Below are positions 26,191-35,331 of a DNA stretch of 64,000 nucleotides, one piece after another (position 1 is the stretch's first letter; every line of letters begins with the position of its first letter). Under the pieces are notes generated by a model. That model did no database searches and had not been told where the DNA came from. It saw only the letters and a program-made list of their open reading frames with translations. Location of the stretch: assembly GCA_963169745.1 (NCBI GenBank), contig CAUJCU010000017.1, positions 1-64,000 on the forward strand, given 5' to 3'. A program made the translations under genes and the position numbers. Source of the DNA: Bacteroidota bacterium. GTDB taxonomy: Bacteria > Bacteroidota > Bacteroidia > UBA4408.

Positions 26191-27246
26191 TTAATCAATC
26201 CAGTCGGCAATAAATAAATTTGTGTCTCTGGTACCGTGGTTGTTTCGGTTAGACGAGAAAATAAGTTTTTTCCCATCAAAACTAAACATTGGAAAAGCAT
26301 TGAAAATACTTTGATTGGTAATTTGCTCTAAGCCACTTCCATCAGTATTAATGAGATAAAGTTGAAAATCATAACCTCTTGCTGAGTGATGATTAGAAGA
26401 AAATAATATTTTTTTACCTGATGGATGGAAAAATGGAGCCCAGTTTGCTTTCCCTAATTGTGTTATTTGTTTGATGTCAGAACCGTCAACATTGCATGTG
26501 TAAATTTCCATATTGGTTGGGGCTACAAGCCCTTGACTTAACAAATCTTTGTATTCTTTAATTTCTTCTTCCGTTTTAGGGCGTGAGGACCGGAATACTA
26601 ACTTTTTGCCATCAGGAGAGAAAAATGCTCCTCCATCATAACCTAAACCAAACGTAATTTGTTTTTGATTTTTTCCATCAATATCCATAGTCCACAACTC
26701 TAAATCGCCAGTACGGTCAGAGGTAAAAACAATCTTATCACCTTGGGGTGATACAGTTGCTTCGGCATCATAACCCGGTGCATTTGTAAGTTTTTTTACA
26801 ATTTTGCCACTTAAATCGGCTACATAAATATCAAAACTATTATAAATAGGCCATAAATACTTATGGTCTTGCCGTGGTGCTGGCGGAGGGGGGCATTCTT
26901 TTCCGGATTCATGTGTACTGGCGTATAATATGTGTTTCCCGTCTTTTAAATAATAGGAGCAAGTGGTACGTCCATTACCGGTGCTGATTAATGAAGGTCG
27001 GTAATTGGTGTCCTTAGCGGCTTTTTCAATATCCAAGTCAAATATCTGATCACAGGCTAAACCCCACTTAGCGTTATTCGATTGAAAGGTTAGTTTTTTA
27101 TTATCATAACTAAAATAAGCTTCGGCATTGTCACCGCCAAAAGTAAGCTGTTTAAGATTTTTTAAATGTTTTTCGCCTATGTTTTGGGCTTCTGAAATTC
27201 CGGTTACTAACATAACTAATGCAATTATTTTCTTCATATTTTTCAT
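26191..27246 (-). CDS. Exported TolB-like beta-propeller (PD40) protein
   Basis: 351 aa with a signal peptide (MKKIIALVMLVTGISEAQ; a second ATG three codons on is equally possible). The mature part is a series of PD40/WD40-like blades with repeated FS-x-DGKKLxFxS and SPQGDKIVFTSDR patterns, about six blades. Such propellers usually bind other envelope proteins. No peptidase domain follows, so it is not a complete DPP-IV type enzyme. It is divergent from the T9SS cargo gene across 71 bp. The ligand is unknown. Confidence 0.83.
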   Translation of the reverse strand: MKNMKKIIALVMLVTGISEAQNIGEKHLKNLKQLTFGGDNAEAYFSYDNKKLTFQSNNAKWGLACDQIFDLDIEKAAKDTNYRPSLISTGNGRTTCSYYLKDGKHILYASTHESGKECPPPPAPRQDHKYLWPIYNSFDIYVADLSGKIVKKLTNAPGYDAEATVSPQGDKIVFTSDRTGDLELWTMDIDGKNQKQITFGLGYDGGAFFSPDGKKLVFRSSRPKTEEEIKEYKDLLSQGLVAPTNMEIYTCNVDGSDIKQITQLGKANWAPFFHPSGKKILFSSNHHSARGYDFQLYLINTDGSGLEQITNQSIFNAFPMFSFDGKKLIFSSNRNNHGTRDTNLFIADWID

Positions 27247-27293
27247 ATTTTTTGGGCAAATTTTATAATTTAAAATAGCAACTCATAATTTCA

Positions 27294-27301
27294 TAACTTT
27301 G
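27294..27301 (+). promoter_or_regulatory. -7 element for the T9SS type A cargo gene
   Basis: TAACTTTG, an exact TAnnTTTG match, ends 16 bases before ATG 27318. No TTG was found at -33. Confidence 0.5.
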
Positions 27302-27317
27302 TCAAAATATTGTCATA

Positions 27318-28397
27318 ATGAAAAAAATATTTATTCTCTTTTTTGTTCTTGTTTTTGGGCATGGTACTTATGCCCAGTCACTAGAGTACATTGATTTGCC
27401 GGTAAGTGGTGAACAATGGACAGAATACCGTGATACACTTGCTACTGGTTTTGTAATTACACCCTCAGCAGCTGGGCAAATTTGGGACTATTCTAGTAGT
27501 TTTACGGTACACAAAACAATAAATTATGCTTTTCAAAATCCGGCTGGAGCTCCAAATAGCATTGACACCATTTATCCGCAGGCTAATTTGTATTACCCTG
27601 ATGGGAATGCTGATGAACACCACTTTCTTCGGATAGATATTGATGGTATGTATGAAAGTGGGATATATAGCAACACAGGCTACAATGTGTATAACCACAT
27701 TGTTCATGCAAAAAAATTTCAACCCGAAAAATTATTGTTGCCTGTTCCTTTTCAGTTTGCAAATGTTGTACAAAACACCTCAAATTTTGAGTATGTATTT
27801 CCTGACACAACACTTTTACCTACTGCATTAATAAGAGTTACCTATTCTACATTTCAGGATTTTGAAGCAGAGTCGCAAGGCCAACTGACTACACCTTATG
27901 GTTATTATAATAATGTTTTGCGTTTACGTTTAATGCGTACTGAAAACACACTTTTAGAAATTGATAGTTTTGCTTCAGGAAATTTTACTTATTTTACAGA
28001 AATAAACTACCCCACTAAAAATTCTTATTTATGGGTTAAAAGTGGGCCTAACTGTGTTGTTATGTCAGCACAGTTAGACGAAAATAATCAGATGGTTTCT
28101 GCTAGCTACTATGCCGCTCAAAGCGTGGTAAACACGAAAAACAATACACTTCAAAGCTCGTTAAATGTATTTCCCAATCCGGCCTCTGAAACAGTGCATA
28201 TCTCAAATAATAATAACACGATTACTCGAGTTCGTGTTTTTGATATTTTGGGTCGAGTAGTATATGCCCCTAATGTGGTCGAAAAAAGCGCTGAAATACT
28301 GATTGATACCAAAGAGTGGGAGACCGGCACTTATTTTTTACAGGCTATTGATAAAAATAATCAAACCCTTAGAACTAAGCTTGTTATAAATAAGTAA
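27318..28397 (+). CDS. T9SS type A sorting-domain protein of unknown function
   Basis: 359 aa. Signal peptide (MKKIFILFFVLVFGHGTYAQ), then ~250 residues of beta-rich sequence that I cannot assign to an enzyme family. The final ~75 residues are the type A sorting domain: NVFPNPASETVHI, VRVFDILGRVV, WETGTYFL and TKLVINK. The protein is expected to be secreted by T9SS, then released or anchored after the tail is removed. It converges on the CpsB-like gene with 11 bases between. Confidence 0.87.
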   Translation: MKKIFILFFVLVFGHGTYAQSLEYIDLPVSGEQWTEYRDTLATGFVITPSAAGQIWDYSSSFTVHKTINYAFQNPAGAPNSIDTIYPQANLYYPDGNADEHHFLRIDIDGMYESGIYSNTGYNVYNHIVHAKKFQPEKLLLPVPFQFANVVQNTSNFEYVFPDTTLLPTALIRVTYSTFQDFEAESQGQLTTPYGYYNNVLRLRLMRTENTLLEIDSFASGNFTYFTEINYPTKNSYLWVKSGPNCVVMSAQLDENNQMVSASYYAAQSVVNTKNNTLQSSLNVFPNPASETVHISNNNNTITRVRVFDILGRVVYAPNVVEKSAEILIDTKEWETGTYFLQAIDKNNQTLRTKLVINK

Positions 28398-28408
28398 AGA
28401 GAAATTAA

Positions 28409-29158
28409 TTAAAGTTTCGAATTAAGTAATTTACCGGACTCTACCAACTTGTGTGTATAGGGTTCACACAGAGCAAGTTCTAATATGTTGAGATGGTTTG
28501 TATGATGACAATCAGAACCAATAAAATCAACCATACCTAAGTCAATAAGTTTTTCTGCAATTTTTTTTGCTCCGGGTGAGTAATACCCAGTTAATGAATT
28601 GACGTTTATTTGAAAAAAAACCTCTTTGTTCTTTAAAGTTTCGTATCGATTGAAGTTATTATACCAAAAAGGATAACGTTCGGGATGTGCCAAAATAACT
28701 TTATATCCAGATGTTTGGAGCTCAAAAATAACTCCGTCTAAATTATCCGGTTCGTTCAAGTAACTAACTTCCATTAGCAATAAGTTATCTCCAAACGTTA
28801 ACATCTGCTCATTTTTAATTTTGCCATTAAAGTCAAAGTCCAGATAATATTCGGCAGCTGCTTCCATTGGCATGTCAATATTTTGACGTTTCAGTTCTTC
28901 TTTAACTAATAACAGGCCTTTATTGATGATCTCCGGTGTATTACGGTAAAAGTCACTCATAATATGCGGAGTAGTGATTAATTTTTTATATCCTATTTCT
29001 TTTAGTTTTCTGACTAGTGAGATACTGTCATCTAATGTTTTGGCACCATCATCAATACCCGGTATGAGGTGTGAGTGCATATCGGTTAAAACCAAAGTTG
29101 AAATATCAATGGGAGGTAATTTTTTGTGACCACCAAAAAATTTCTGAAAAAAACGCAT
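28409..29158 (-). CDS. CpsB/YwqE-type PHP tyrosine-protein phosphatase
   Basis: 249 aa of the PHP fold. The metal ligands begin with TDMHSHLIPGIDDG (H28, H30) and continue with TTPH, HPER and SDCHH. The family removes phosphate from BY-kinases that control export and polymerisation of surface polysaccharide. No BY-kinase or Wza homologue is in the window. It is the last gene of a four-gene operon (galE, rfbB, WbpP-like epimerase, this gene), starting six bases after the epimerase stop. Confidence 0.88.
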   Translation of the reverse strand: MRFFQKFFGGHKKLPPIDISTLVLTDMHSHLIPGIDDGAKTLDDSISLVRKLKEIGYKKLITTPHIMSDFYRNTPEIINKGLLLVKEELKRQNIDMPMEAAAEYYLDFDFNGKIKNEQMLTFGDNLLLMEVSYLNEPDNLDGVIFELQTSGYKVILAHPERYPFWYNNFNRYETLKNKEVFFQINVNSLTGYYSPGAKKIAEKLIDLGMVDFIGSDCHHTNHLNILELALCEPYTHKLVESGKLLNSKL

Positions 29159-29164
29159 TATAAT

Positions 29165-30178
29165 TTATTTGTTGTAAAATGTTTCTTTAAACCAGTCCAT
29201 CGTAATTTTAAGCCCCTCTTCCATTTTAACTTGAGGGGAGTAACCTATATATTTTGCAGCACTAGAAATATCTGCTAAAGAGTCACGAATATCACCAGGT
29301 CTAACTTCACGATGTATGGGCTCAGCCTCAGAGTTAGCTATTGTTTTAAGTATATGAAATAAATTATTTATAGATATTCTGTCGGATACGGCTATATTAA
29401 ATACCATTGGGTGCCCCTCCATTTTAGGGGCAAAAAGTGCTTTGATATTTGCTTCAACAGCATTTTTAACAAAAGTAAAATCACGCGTTTGTTCGCCATC
29501 GCCATTAATGTAGGCCGGTTTGTTTGAAAGTATGGCATCCATAAACAGGGGAATGGCAGCTGCATAAGGCCCTGATGGGTTTTGACGTGGCCCAAAAATA
29601 TTAAAATAACGAAGCCCTGTAATTTCCATTTGATATGTTTTTGCAAACACATTGGCATAAAGTTCGTTTAGGTATTTTGTAACAGCATAAGGTGATAAAG
29701 GATTTCCAATTTTAGATTCCTCTTTAGGGAGTGCTTTACTATCGCCATATACTGAAGATGAACTGGCATAAATAAAGCGTTTTACCTTGGCATCACGGGC
29801 AGCCACCAACATATTTAAAAAACCATCTACATTTACCATGTTGGTAGCAATAGGGTTTTCAACGCTGCGGGGCACCGAACCCAAAGCAGCTTGGTGCAAC
29901 ACATAATCAACATTCTTACAAGCCAAACGACAATCTTCTATTGAGCAAATATCTCCCGTAATAATTTCTAAGTTTTTATAGTTTTTAAAAAGTTCTAAAT
30001 TAGATGCGAATCCGGTTGCATAATTATCAAGTACGATTACTTTACCTGCCTGATGGTGTAATAAATACTCTACAAGATTTGAACCTATAAATCCAGCTCC
30101 TCCGGTTACTAAAAAATTTAGGTTATTTAAAGGTAATGGGTGGTATATTTGGTTGTAGATTGTGTTAACGTTTTGCAT
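29165..30178 (-). CDS. UDP-N-acetylhexosamine 4-epimerase-like SDR (WbpP/TviC type)
   Basis: 337 aa from ATG 30178; a longer frame from ATG 30220 would overlap rfbB by 56 bases and add 14 unconserved residues. Extended SDR fold: NAD loop TGGAGFIGSN, LDNYATG, catalytic Ser region YASSSSVYG and Y-x-x-x-K in SPYAVTK. The LDN-(F/Y)-ATG block after the first Rossmann unit and the YFNIFGPRQNP block are those of WbpP-type UDP-GlcNAc/UDP-GalNAc epimerases. It likely makes an amino-sugar for O-antigen or capsule. It overlaps rfbB by 14 bases. Confidence 0.82.
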   Translation of the reverse strand: MQNVNTIYNQIYHPLPLNNLNFLVTGGAGFIGSNLVEYLLHHQAGKVIVLDNYATGFASNLELFKNYKNLEIITGDICSIEDCRLACKNVDYVLHQAALGSVPRSVENPIATNMVNVDGFLNMLVAARDAKVKRFIYASSSSVYGDSKALPKEESKIGNPLSPYAVTKYLNELYANVFAKTYQMEITGLRYFNIFGPRQNPSGPYAAAIPLFMDAILSNKPAYINGDGEQTRDFTFVKNAVEANIKALFAPKMEGHPMVFNIAVSDRISINNLFHILKTIANSEAEPIHREVRPGDIRDSLADISSAAKYIGYSPQVKMEEGLKITMDWFKETFYNK

Positions 30179-31238
30179 ATTGTTCTGTATAATATTCTTT
30201 GTATGCTCCTGAGGTAACATTGTTTAGCCATTCTTCATGCGACAAGTACCAGGATACTGTTTTCTCTAATCCTTCTTCAAATTTTAAGCTGGGTTTCCAG
30301 CCCAATTCATTTTGTAACTTTGATGCGTCAATGGCATATCTCAAATCGTGCCCTGCTCGATCTTTCACAAAAGTAATAAGCGATGCCGAGGTTCCTTCAG
30401 TACGGTCTAATTTTTTATCCATAATCTGACATAACAAATGTATTAAATCAATGTTTTTCCATTCGTTATTTCCCCCTATATTGTATGTAGAGCCTATTTT
30501 CCCTTGATGAAAAATACAGTCAATAGCGGCTGCGTGATCCTCAACAAACAGCCAGTCTCGTATATTCTCACCTTTTCCATATACCGGAACAGGACGCATA
30601 TTTTTAATATTATTGATGGCTAAGGGAATAAGTTTTTCGGGGAAATGAAAAGAACCGTAATTATTTGAGCAATTGGAAATTACCACAGGCAGTTTATAGG
30701 TGTCAAAATAAGCTCTAACAAAATGATCGGATGATGCTTTACTGGCTGAATATGGACTGTGTGGGTCGTAAGCTGTTTTTTCGGTAAAAAGTCCTTCAGC
30801 GCCTAAGCTGCCATAAACCTCATCGGTACTTATGTGGTAAAATTTTTTGTTACTTACGGGGTTGTCTATATTTGCATTCCATATTTTCTTGGCTGCGTTT
30901 AATAAGTTAACCGTTCCTATTACATTAGTCATAACAAACTCTATAGGGTTGCTAATGCTTCTATCCACATGCGATTCGGCAGCCAAATGAATTACACCGT
31001 CAAACTGATATTGTTCAAATAAATTTAGAACAAAGGTATTGTCAGTAATATCACCTTTAACAAAATTATAATTGGAAAAATCTTCAATATCTTTCAAATT
31101 GGCCAAATTTCCGGCATAGGTTAACTTGTCTAAATTAACAATGGTGTAATCAGGATATTTTTTAACAAAAACACGTACCACATGAGAGCCAATAAACCCT
31201 GCTCCACCGGTAATTAAAATACAACTTTTTTTAGTCAT
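30165..31238 (-). CDS. rfbB: dTDP-glucose 4,6-dehydratase
   Basis: 357 aa extended SDR. NAD loop TGGAGFIGSH, AAESHVDRSI, the HISTDEVYG dehydratase signature, YSASKASSDH (catalytic Tyr/Lys) and NCSNNYG. It makes dTDP-4-keto-6-deoxyglucose, the branch point to dTDP-rhamnose and other 6-deoxysugars. RfbA, RfbC and RfbD are not in the window. It overlaps galE by eight bases and the epimerase by 14, so translation of the operon is coupled. Confidence 0.94.
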   Translation of the reverse strand: MTKKSCILITGGAGFIGSHVVRVFVKKYPDYTIVNLDKLTYAGNLANLKDIEDFSNYNFVKGDITDNTFVLNLFEQYQFDGVIHLAAESHVDRSISNPIEFVMTNVIGTVNLLNAAKKIWNANIDNPVSNKKFYHISTDEVYGSLGAEGLFTEKTAYDPHSPYSASKASSDHFVRAYFDTYKLPVVISNCSNNYGSFHFPEKLIPLAINNIKNMRPVPVYGKGENIRDWLFVEDHAAAIDCIFHQGKIGSTYNIGGNNEWKNIDLIHLLCQIMDKKLDRTEGTSASLITFVKDRAGHDLRYAIDASKLQNELGWKPSLKFEEGLEKTVSWYLSHEEWLNNVTSGAYKEYYTEQYAKR

Positions 31239-32274
31239 CTTGTTTCATATTTAATTCGTTAAGCTTTAACTGCCAGTTCCATGCCGTTTGTAACATATTA
31301 TCAAGGTTTCTCTGTGCTTTCCAGCCCAATTCTTTATTTGCCCATTGGGTATCGGCATAAACTTTCTCAACATCACCACTTCTACGCCCTGTAATTTCAT
31401 AGTTTAATTTAACTCCGGTAACGTTCTCAAAAGTTTGAATAGTTTCCAGTACGGTATATCCATGACCGGTTCCGAGGTTAAATACTTCGTAATTTTTTTT
31501 GTTTTTCTGCTGTATCAATCGTTCTATGGCTATCACATGGGCTTGGGCTATATCCACCACGTGAATGTAATCTCGCACACAACTACCATCTTTAGTGTCA
31601 TAATCACTTCCAAATACCAACAATTTTTCTCTTATCCCAACTGCAGTTTGAGTAATCATAGGCACTAAATTATTTGGAGCTCCAATAGGAAACTCTCCAA
31701 TCAAAGCACTTTCATGTGCACCAATGGGGTTAAAATATCGTAATGATATAACTTGAAGGGGCGAGGTAAAACACACATCTGCTATTATTTGTTCTGCAAT
31801 TTGCTTGGTTTTGCCATAAGGTGATTCGGGTAGCTTCAATGGTGCATTTTCAGAAACCGGGAGTTTGTCGGGCTGGCCGTAAACTGTACAAGAAGAAGAA
31901 AAAACAAGATGATTGATTTGATTGACTTTCATAGCCTCTAATAAATAAATAAGGCTTACGATATTATTATGGTAGTACAAAAGTGGGTTATCTACCGATT
32001 CGCCCACAGCTTTAAGGGCTGCAAAATGAATAATTGCATCTATGTTTTTTTCTTGTTCAAAAAATTGTGATAAAGCATTTTTATCACATAAATCAAAGCA
32101 GTAAAATTGGGGCAGTTTCCCTGTTATCTCTTTTACTTGCTGTAATGTGTTGGCGTATGAATTATTTAAGTTGTCAATAACTACTACTTCATAACCTTTT
32201 TCAATAAGTTCCACTAAAGTGTGAGAGCCTATATAACCCGTGCCTCCTGTAACCACCACTTTCGCTTTAGCCAT
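31231..32274 (-). CDS. galE: UDP-glucose 4-epimerase
   Basis: 347 aa extended SDR that interconverts UDP-glucose and UDP-galactose. NAD loop TGGTGYIGSH, VIDNLNNS, FSSSCTVYGQP, YGKTK (catalytic Tyr/Lys) and RYFNPIGAH are the classic GalE blocks. The length is normal. It is the first gene of the surface-sugar operon and has a -7 promoter element ~29 bases upstream. The setting suggests it supplies galactose for polysaccharide rather than Leloir catabolism. Confidence 0.94.
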   Translation of the reverse strand: MAKAKVVVTGGTGYIGSHTLVELIEKGYEVVVIDNLNNSYANTLQQVKEITGKLPQFYCFDLCDKNALSQFFEQEKNIDAIIHFAALKAVGESVDNPLLYYHNNIVSLIYLLEAMKVNQINHLVFSSSCTVYGQPDKLPVSENAPLKLPESPYGKTKQIAEQIIADVCFTSPLQVISLRYFNPIGAHESALIGEFPIGAPNNLVPMITQTAVGIREKLLVFGSDYDTKDGSCVRDYIHVVDIAQAHVIAIERLIQQKNKKNYEVFNLGTGHGYTVLETIQTFENVTGVKLNYEITGRRSGDVEKVYADTQWANKELGWKAQRNLDNMLQTAWNWQLKLNELNMKQDD

Positions 32275-32302
32275 ATCGTTTCCTTATAATAATTTGAACC
32301 CA

Positions 32303-32310
32303 CAAATATA
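32303..32310 (-). promoter_or_regulatory. -7 element for the galE operon
   Basis: The minus strand reads TATATTTG, an exact TAnnTTTG match, giving a leader of roughly 25 bases. No TTG was found at -33. Confidence 0.5.
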
Positions 32311-32534
32311 ATAATTGAAATGATGTTCTAAGTATAGTGCGTTTAAGAAAACGTAATGGGCGATTTTATTTTTAGGAATATTTACTTATTGAAGAACGAA
32401 ACGCTTTATTCTTTGTAAAGTGTGCGTTAAATTAAAAGCTTAGTTATAGCAAAAATGAACAACCTGGTGCAAAAAGCAATTACGGGTATTATAACGATTG
32501 AATGAATAAACACTTTACAAGTTGTAACCCTGTT

Positions 32535-35318
32535 TTACCGCATACAAATAGGAGCATAAGGGCATTTTGCGCACACATCCCTATTTTCTGTTTGTTTATA
32601 TACCTTGTTTTTACTAAAAAGATCATTTAAAAGTTGCAATAGGTTATGCTCGAAACCCTCCATCAATACATTAAATTCAGAGTTGTAACTTAAAGGAATT
32701 AAACCGGTACTAATTTTCTTTAAATGGTATATTCCGGCTGTTACCGATGGTTTGTGGGGTTGATTTTTTTGAAATAAAAAAATATAAAATAGCAATTGAA
32801 AAGCGTAGTCCTTTTTAGTATCCAGAAATGCATCTTCAACTTGCTTCAAACTTAGATTTGTGGATTCAACTTTTCCGGTTTTATAATCAGCAATGCGAAT
32901 GCGTTGATTGTATAAATCAACTCGGTCAATTGTGCCCTTAAATTTAATATCGCCAAACTGTGTTTGAAGCTCGGCTTCAAACTCTTGCTCTGTGTTTAGT
33001 ATTTTAATAGTTGATTTATTTTTAACTTCTTGAATTTCCTTTTTTAGAAAGCGATCTATAATTCTAACAGCTGTATTAATAAACAAATAACCTTTTCCTG
33101 TATCGGATATATGGTGCGGATTTAGTTTGTTAAATGTATTTTTTGTTAATTCTGCTAATTGCGAATAGGTAAAACTTAAATCAGTTTCTGTAAGTATTTT
33201 ATTTTGTAAAGGTTCGTAAATATTTTTTAAAACTTCGTGTATTATACTCCCCACAATATTAGCTTGAATTTCGGGGTCTGATTCTAAAAACTCTTTAATT
33301 TGTTCAATATATTTGAAATAATACTGCAATGAGCAATTCTTGAGACTAATAAGTGCTGTTGCAGAAAAACTCAATTTTGCAAGTTTTTGTATGCTTTCGG
33401 GGCTTTGCTTAACTTGAATAATAGGAGGATTTTGAATATTTATTTGGGACAGTTTTACAATGCGCGAAACCAGATTAATTTGTTTGTTTATTTGCGGAAG
33501 TTCTACCTCCAGTTGTGTAATAAACCTTGATTTCTCACCACTGCCAAATGCATCTGTTTCGGTATTGTAAAGCAAATAAACATTTTCGGCATATTGAAGT
33601 AAACGGTAAAAATGATAAGCATAAACCGCTTCACTTTCGTTATACGTGGGTAACTTAAAGGTCCTTCGTATTTCATAGGGAATAAAAGAGCGGGCTGTGT
33701 TTTTGCTTCCTGGCAAAATTCCTTCATTTACATCAGTAATAATGATATTTTTAAATGCCAGCATTCGTGTTTCCAGCAATCCGGTTAGTTGAATATTTTT
33801 AGTACTATCACCAATAAATGGAATATTTTCTGTTTGAAGTTGCTGTTCTATGAGATACAACAATGTTTCAGCATTTTGAATAATACAATCCTCTGTGCTG
33901 TAAAATGTATTCTTAATGTTTTCAATAATCAAATCATAAGATTGAACCTGAGCCCCCATGATTTCGTCCTGAATTTGTTTTGAAAAATTCCTTAATTTTT
34001 GATTTATTTTTTTCCAAAATGAAAGTATTGCAAATGTTTTACCTTCTGTTGCTGAACATTCTTTAAAAATCCAAGCTATAGAAGAGCAATGATGGGTGTT
34101 TAACAAATTACAAAAGTCATTTAATGAATATGTGATTTGACCCGATGACAATAATTCATTACTCAGCTGTTTTGAGTCGGGCATTGTTTCTGTATCAAAC
34201 AGACCCTTGCAATAGGGGTGGTTTAAAAAAAGGTATAAGTGTCTGTTAAGGTATTGTTTTTGATGCGAATTTACGTCATTCAACAAATTCACTACTATAC
34301 GGTATAGGCTGTGTAGGGGTAAAAAATTTAGAGGATAACCCATTGAAATATTTATGTTCCCTTCAGGTAACTGATAAAGTAAGGGTAGGAGTAATTCTTC
34401 TTGAGCTGGTATTAAGGCCGTAGCATCACTTTGCTGCATCATATATGATGATGCAATTTCACTTGCTTGTGCAGCTTGCATCATACTTTTGGGAGCTCCA
34501 ATGATGCTGATGTTCTTTTTTGTATTTTTGAAATTATCGGTAATAAAAAATTCATTGCGTGTAAATTTGCTCCATTTGTCTTGATAATGCCTAATGAAAC
34601 GTCCTGCTTCTTGTTTTTTGTCATCTAAATAATAGCTGTCAGCTTCCCAGTATATTTTACCCTGCTCATTGCTTAAAAAGTATTCAATTATCTGTTCTTC
34701 CGAAACACTTAATGCATTAAATCCTGCAAAAATAACTTGATGCCATGGCGATTTAAATGAACTTTCATAAACGGTTTGGGCAGCCTTTCGGTAAATCATT
34801 CCACGATACCCAACATGGTCTTCATGCAACGATTCACGTAGCTTGCTATATAATTCAGGCAGTAATTTCCAGAATTTTAAATATTCCTGCTGAAGCTGGG
34901 TTAAATCTTGTTGTCCAAGATTCCATAACTCAAGGGCTTTAATATCATTGATATATGAAAATAAATCAGATGTGGATACCATATACATATCTACATCATT
35001 AAAATCAGCAATTAACATAGACCACCATTTTATGAAATCATCAAAACTATCTGCATGCTCTTGCAAGGTAGCTTTATAAATTTCATACAAACGTTTAGCG
35101 GTAATATGTGTTGGAGTCTGTTTTAGTCCACTTATTTCTTGTACAAAATCATCAATGGTTAATATTTTAGGAAACCAAATGGGGTTTTGAATATTTTGAG
35201 CTAATTTTTGCTGTATAAATACAATTGGTCTTTTATTGGGTAAAACAAATAAAGGCTCCTTTCCGGCTTGTATTTCCGAATGAATTTTGGTGCATAAAAA
35301 ATCAATAAAAGAATCCAT
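32535..35318 (-). CDS. AddB-like PD-(D/E)XK nuclease protein
   Basis: 927 aa. The C-terminal third carries a RecB-type nuclease: GSIIHEVLK, GTIDRVDLY, ADYKTGK (D...K of the active site) and QLLFYIF. An iron-sulphur cluster is likely from the early Cys (NCSLQYY) and the terminal CAKCPYAPIC set, as in AddB. The N-terminal ~600 residues look like an inactivated helicase fold (FVLPNKRPIVF, no Walker A lysine). It would act in double-strand-break resection with an AddA-like helicase, which is not in the window. It starts 13 bases after the saccharopine dehydrogenase stop. It could alternatively be a stand-alone nuclease. Confidence 0.85.
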   Translation of the reverse strand: MDSFIDFLCTKIHSEIQAGKEPLFVLPNKRPIVFIQQKLAQNIQNPIWFPKILTIDDFVQEISGLKQTPTHITAKRLYEIYKATLQEHADSFDDFIKWWSMLIADFNDVDMYMVSTSDLFSYINDIKALELWNLGQQDLTQLQQEYLKFWKLLPELYSKLRESLHEDHVGYRGMIYRKAAQTVYESSFKSPWHQVIFAGFNALSVSEEQIIEYFLSNEQGKIYWEADSYYLDDKKQEAGRFIRHYQDKWSKFTRNEFFITDNFKNTKKNISIIGAPKSMMQAAQASEIASSYMMQQSDATALIPAQEELLLPLLYQLPEGNINISMGYPLNFLPLHSLYRIVVNLLNDVNSHQKQYLNRHLYLFLNHPYCKGLFDTETMPDSKQLSNELLSSGQITYSLNDFCNLLNTHHCSSIAWIFKECSATEGKTFAILSFWKKINQKLRNFSKQIQDEIMGAQVQSYDLIIENIKNTFYSTEDCIIQNAETLLYLIEQQLQTENIPFIGDSTKNIQLTGLLETRMLAFKNIIITDVNEGILPGSKNTARSFIPYEIRRTFKLPTYNESEAVYAYHFYRLLQYAENVYLLYNTETDAFGSGEKSRFITQLEVELPQINKQINLVSRIVKLSQINIQNPPIIQVKQSPESIQKLAKLSFSATALISLKNCSLQYYFKYIEQIKEFLESDPEIQANIVGSIIHEVLKNIYEPLQNKILTETDLSFTYSQLAELTKNTFNKLNPHHISDTGKGYLFINTAVRIIDRFLKKEIQEVKNKSTIKILNTEQEFEAELQTQFGDIKFKGTIDRVDLYNQRIRIADYKTGKVESTNLSLKQVEDAFLDTKKDYAFQLLFYIFLFQKNQPHKPSVTAGIYHLKKISTGLIPLSYNSEFNVLMEGFEHNLLQLLNDLFSKNKVYKQTENRDVCAKCPYAPICMR

Positions 35319-35331
35319 TTATATATTTATG

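Noticed and set aside
32535-35318. Component of a phage-defence nuclease system
   Set aside because: The neighbours are metabolic, and the layout with terminal Cys cluster fits the housekeeping AddB-type recombination protein.
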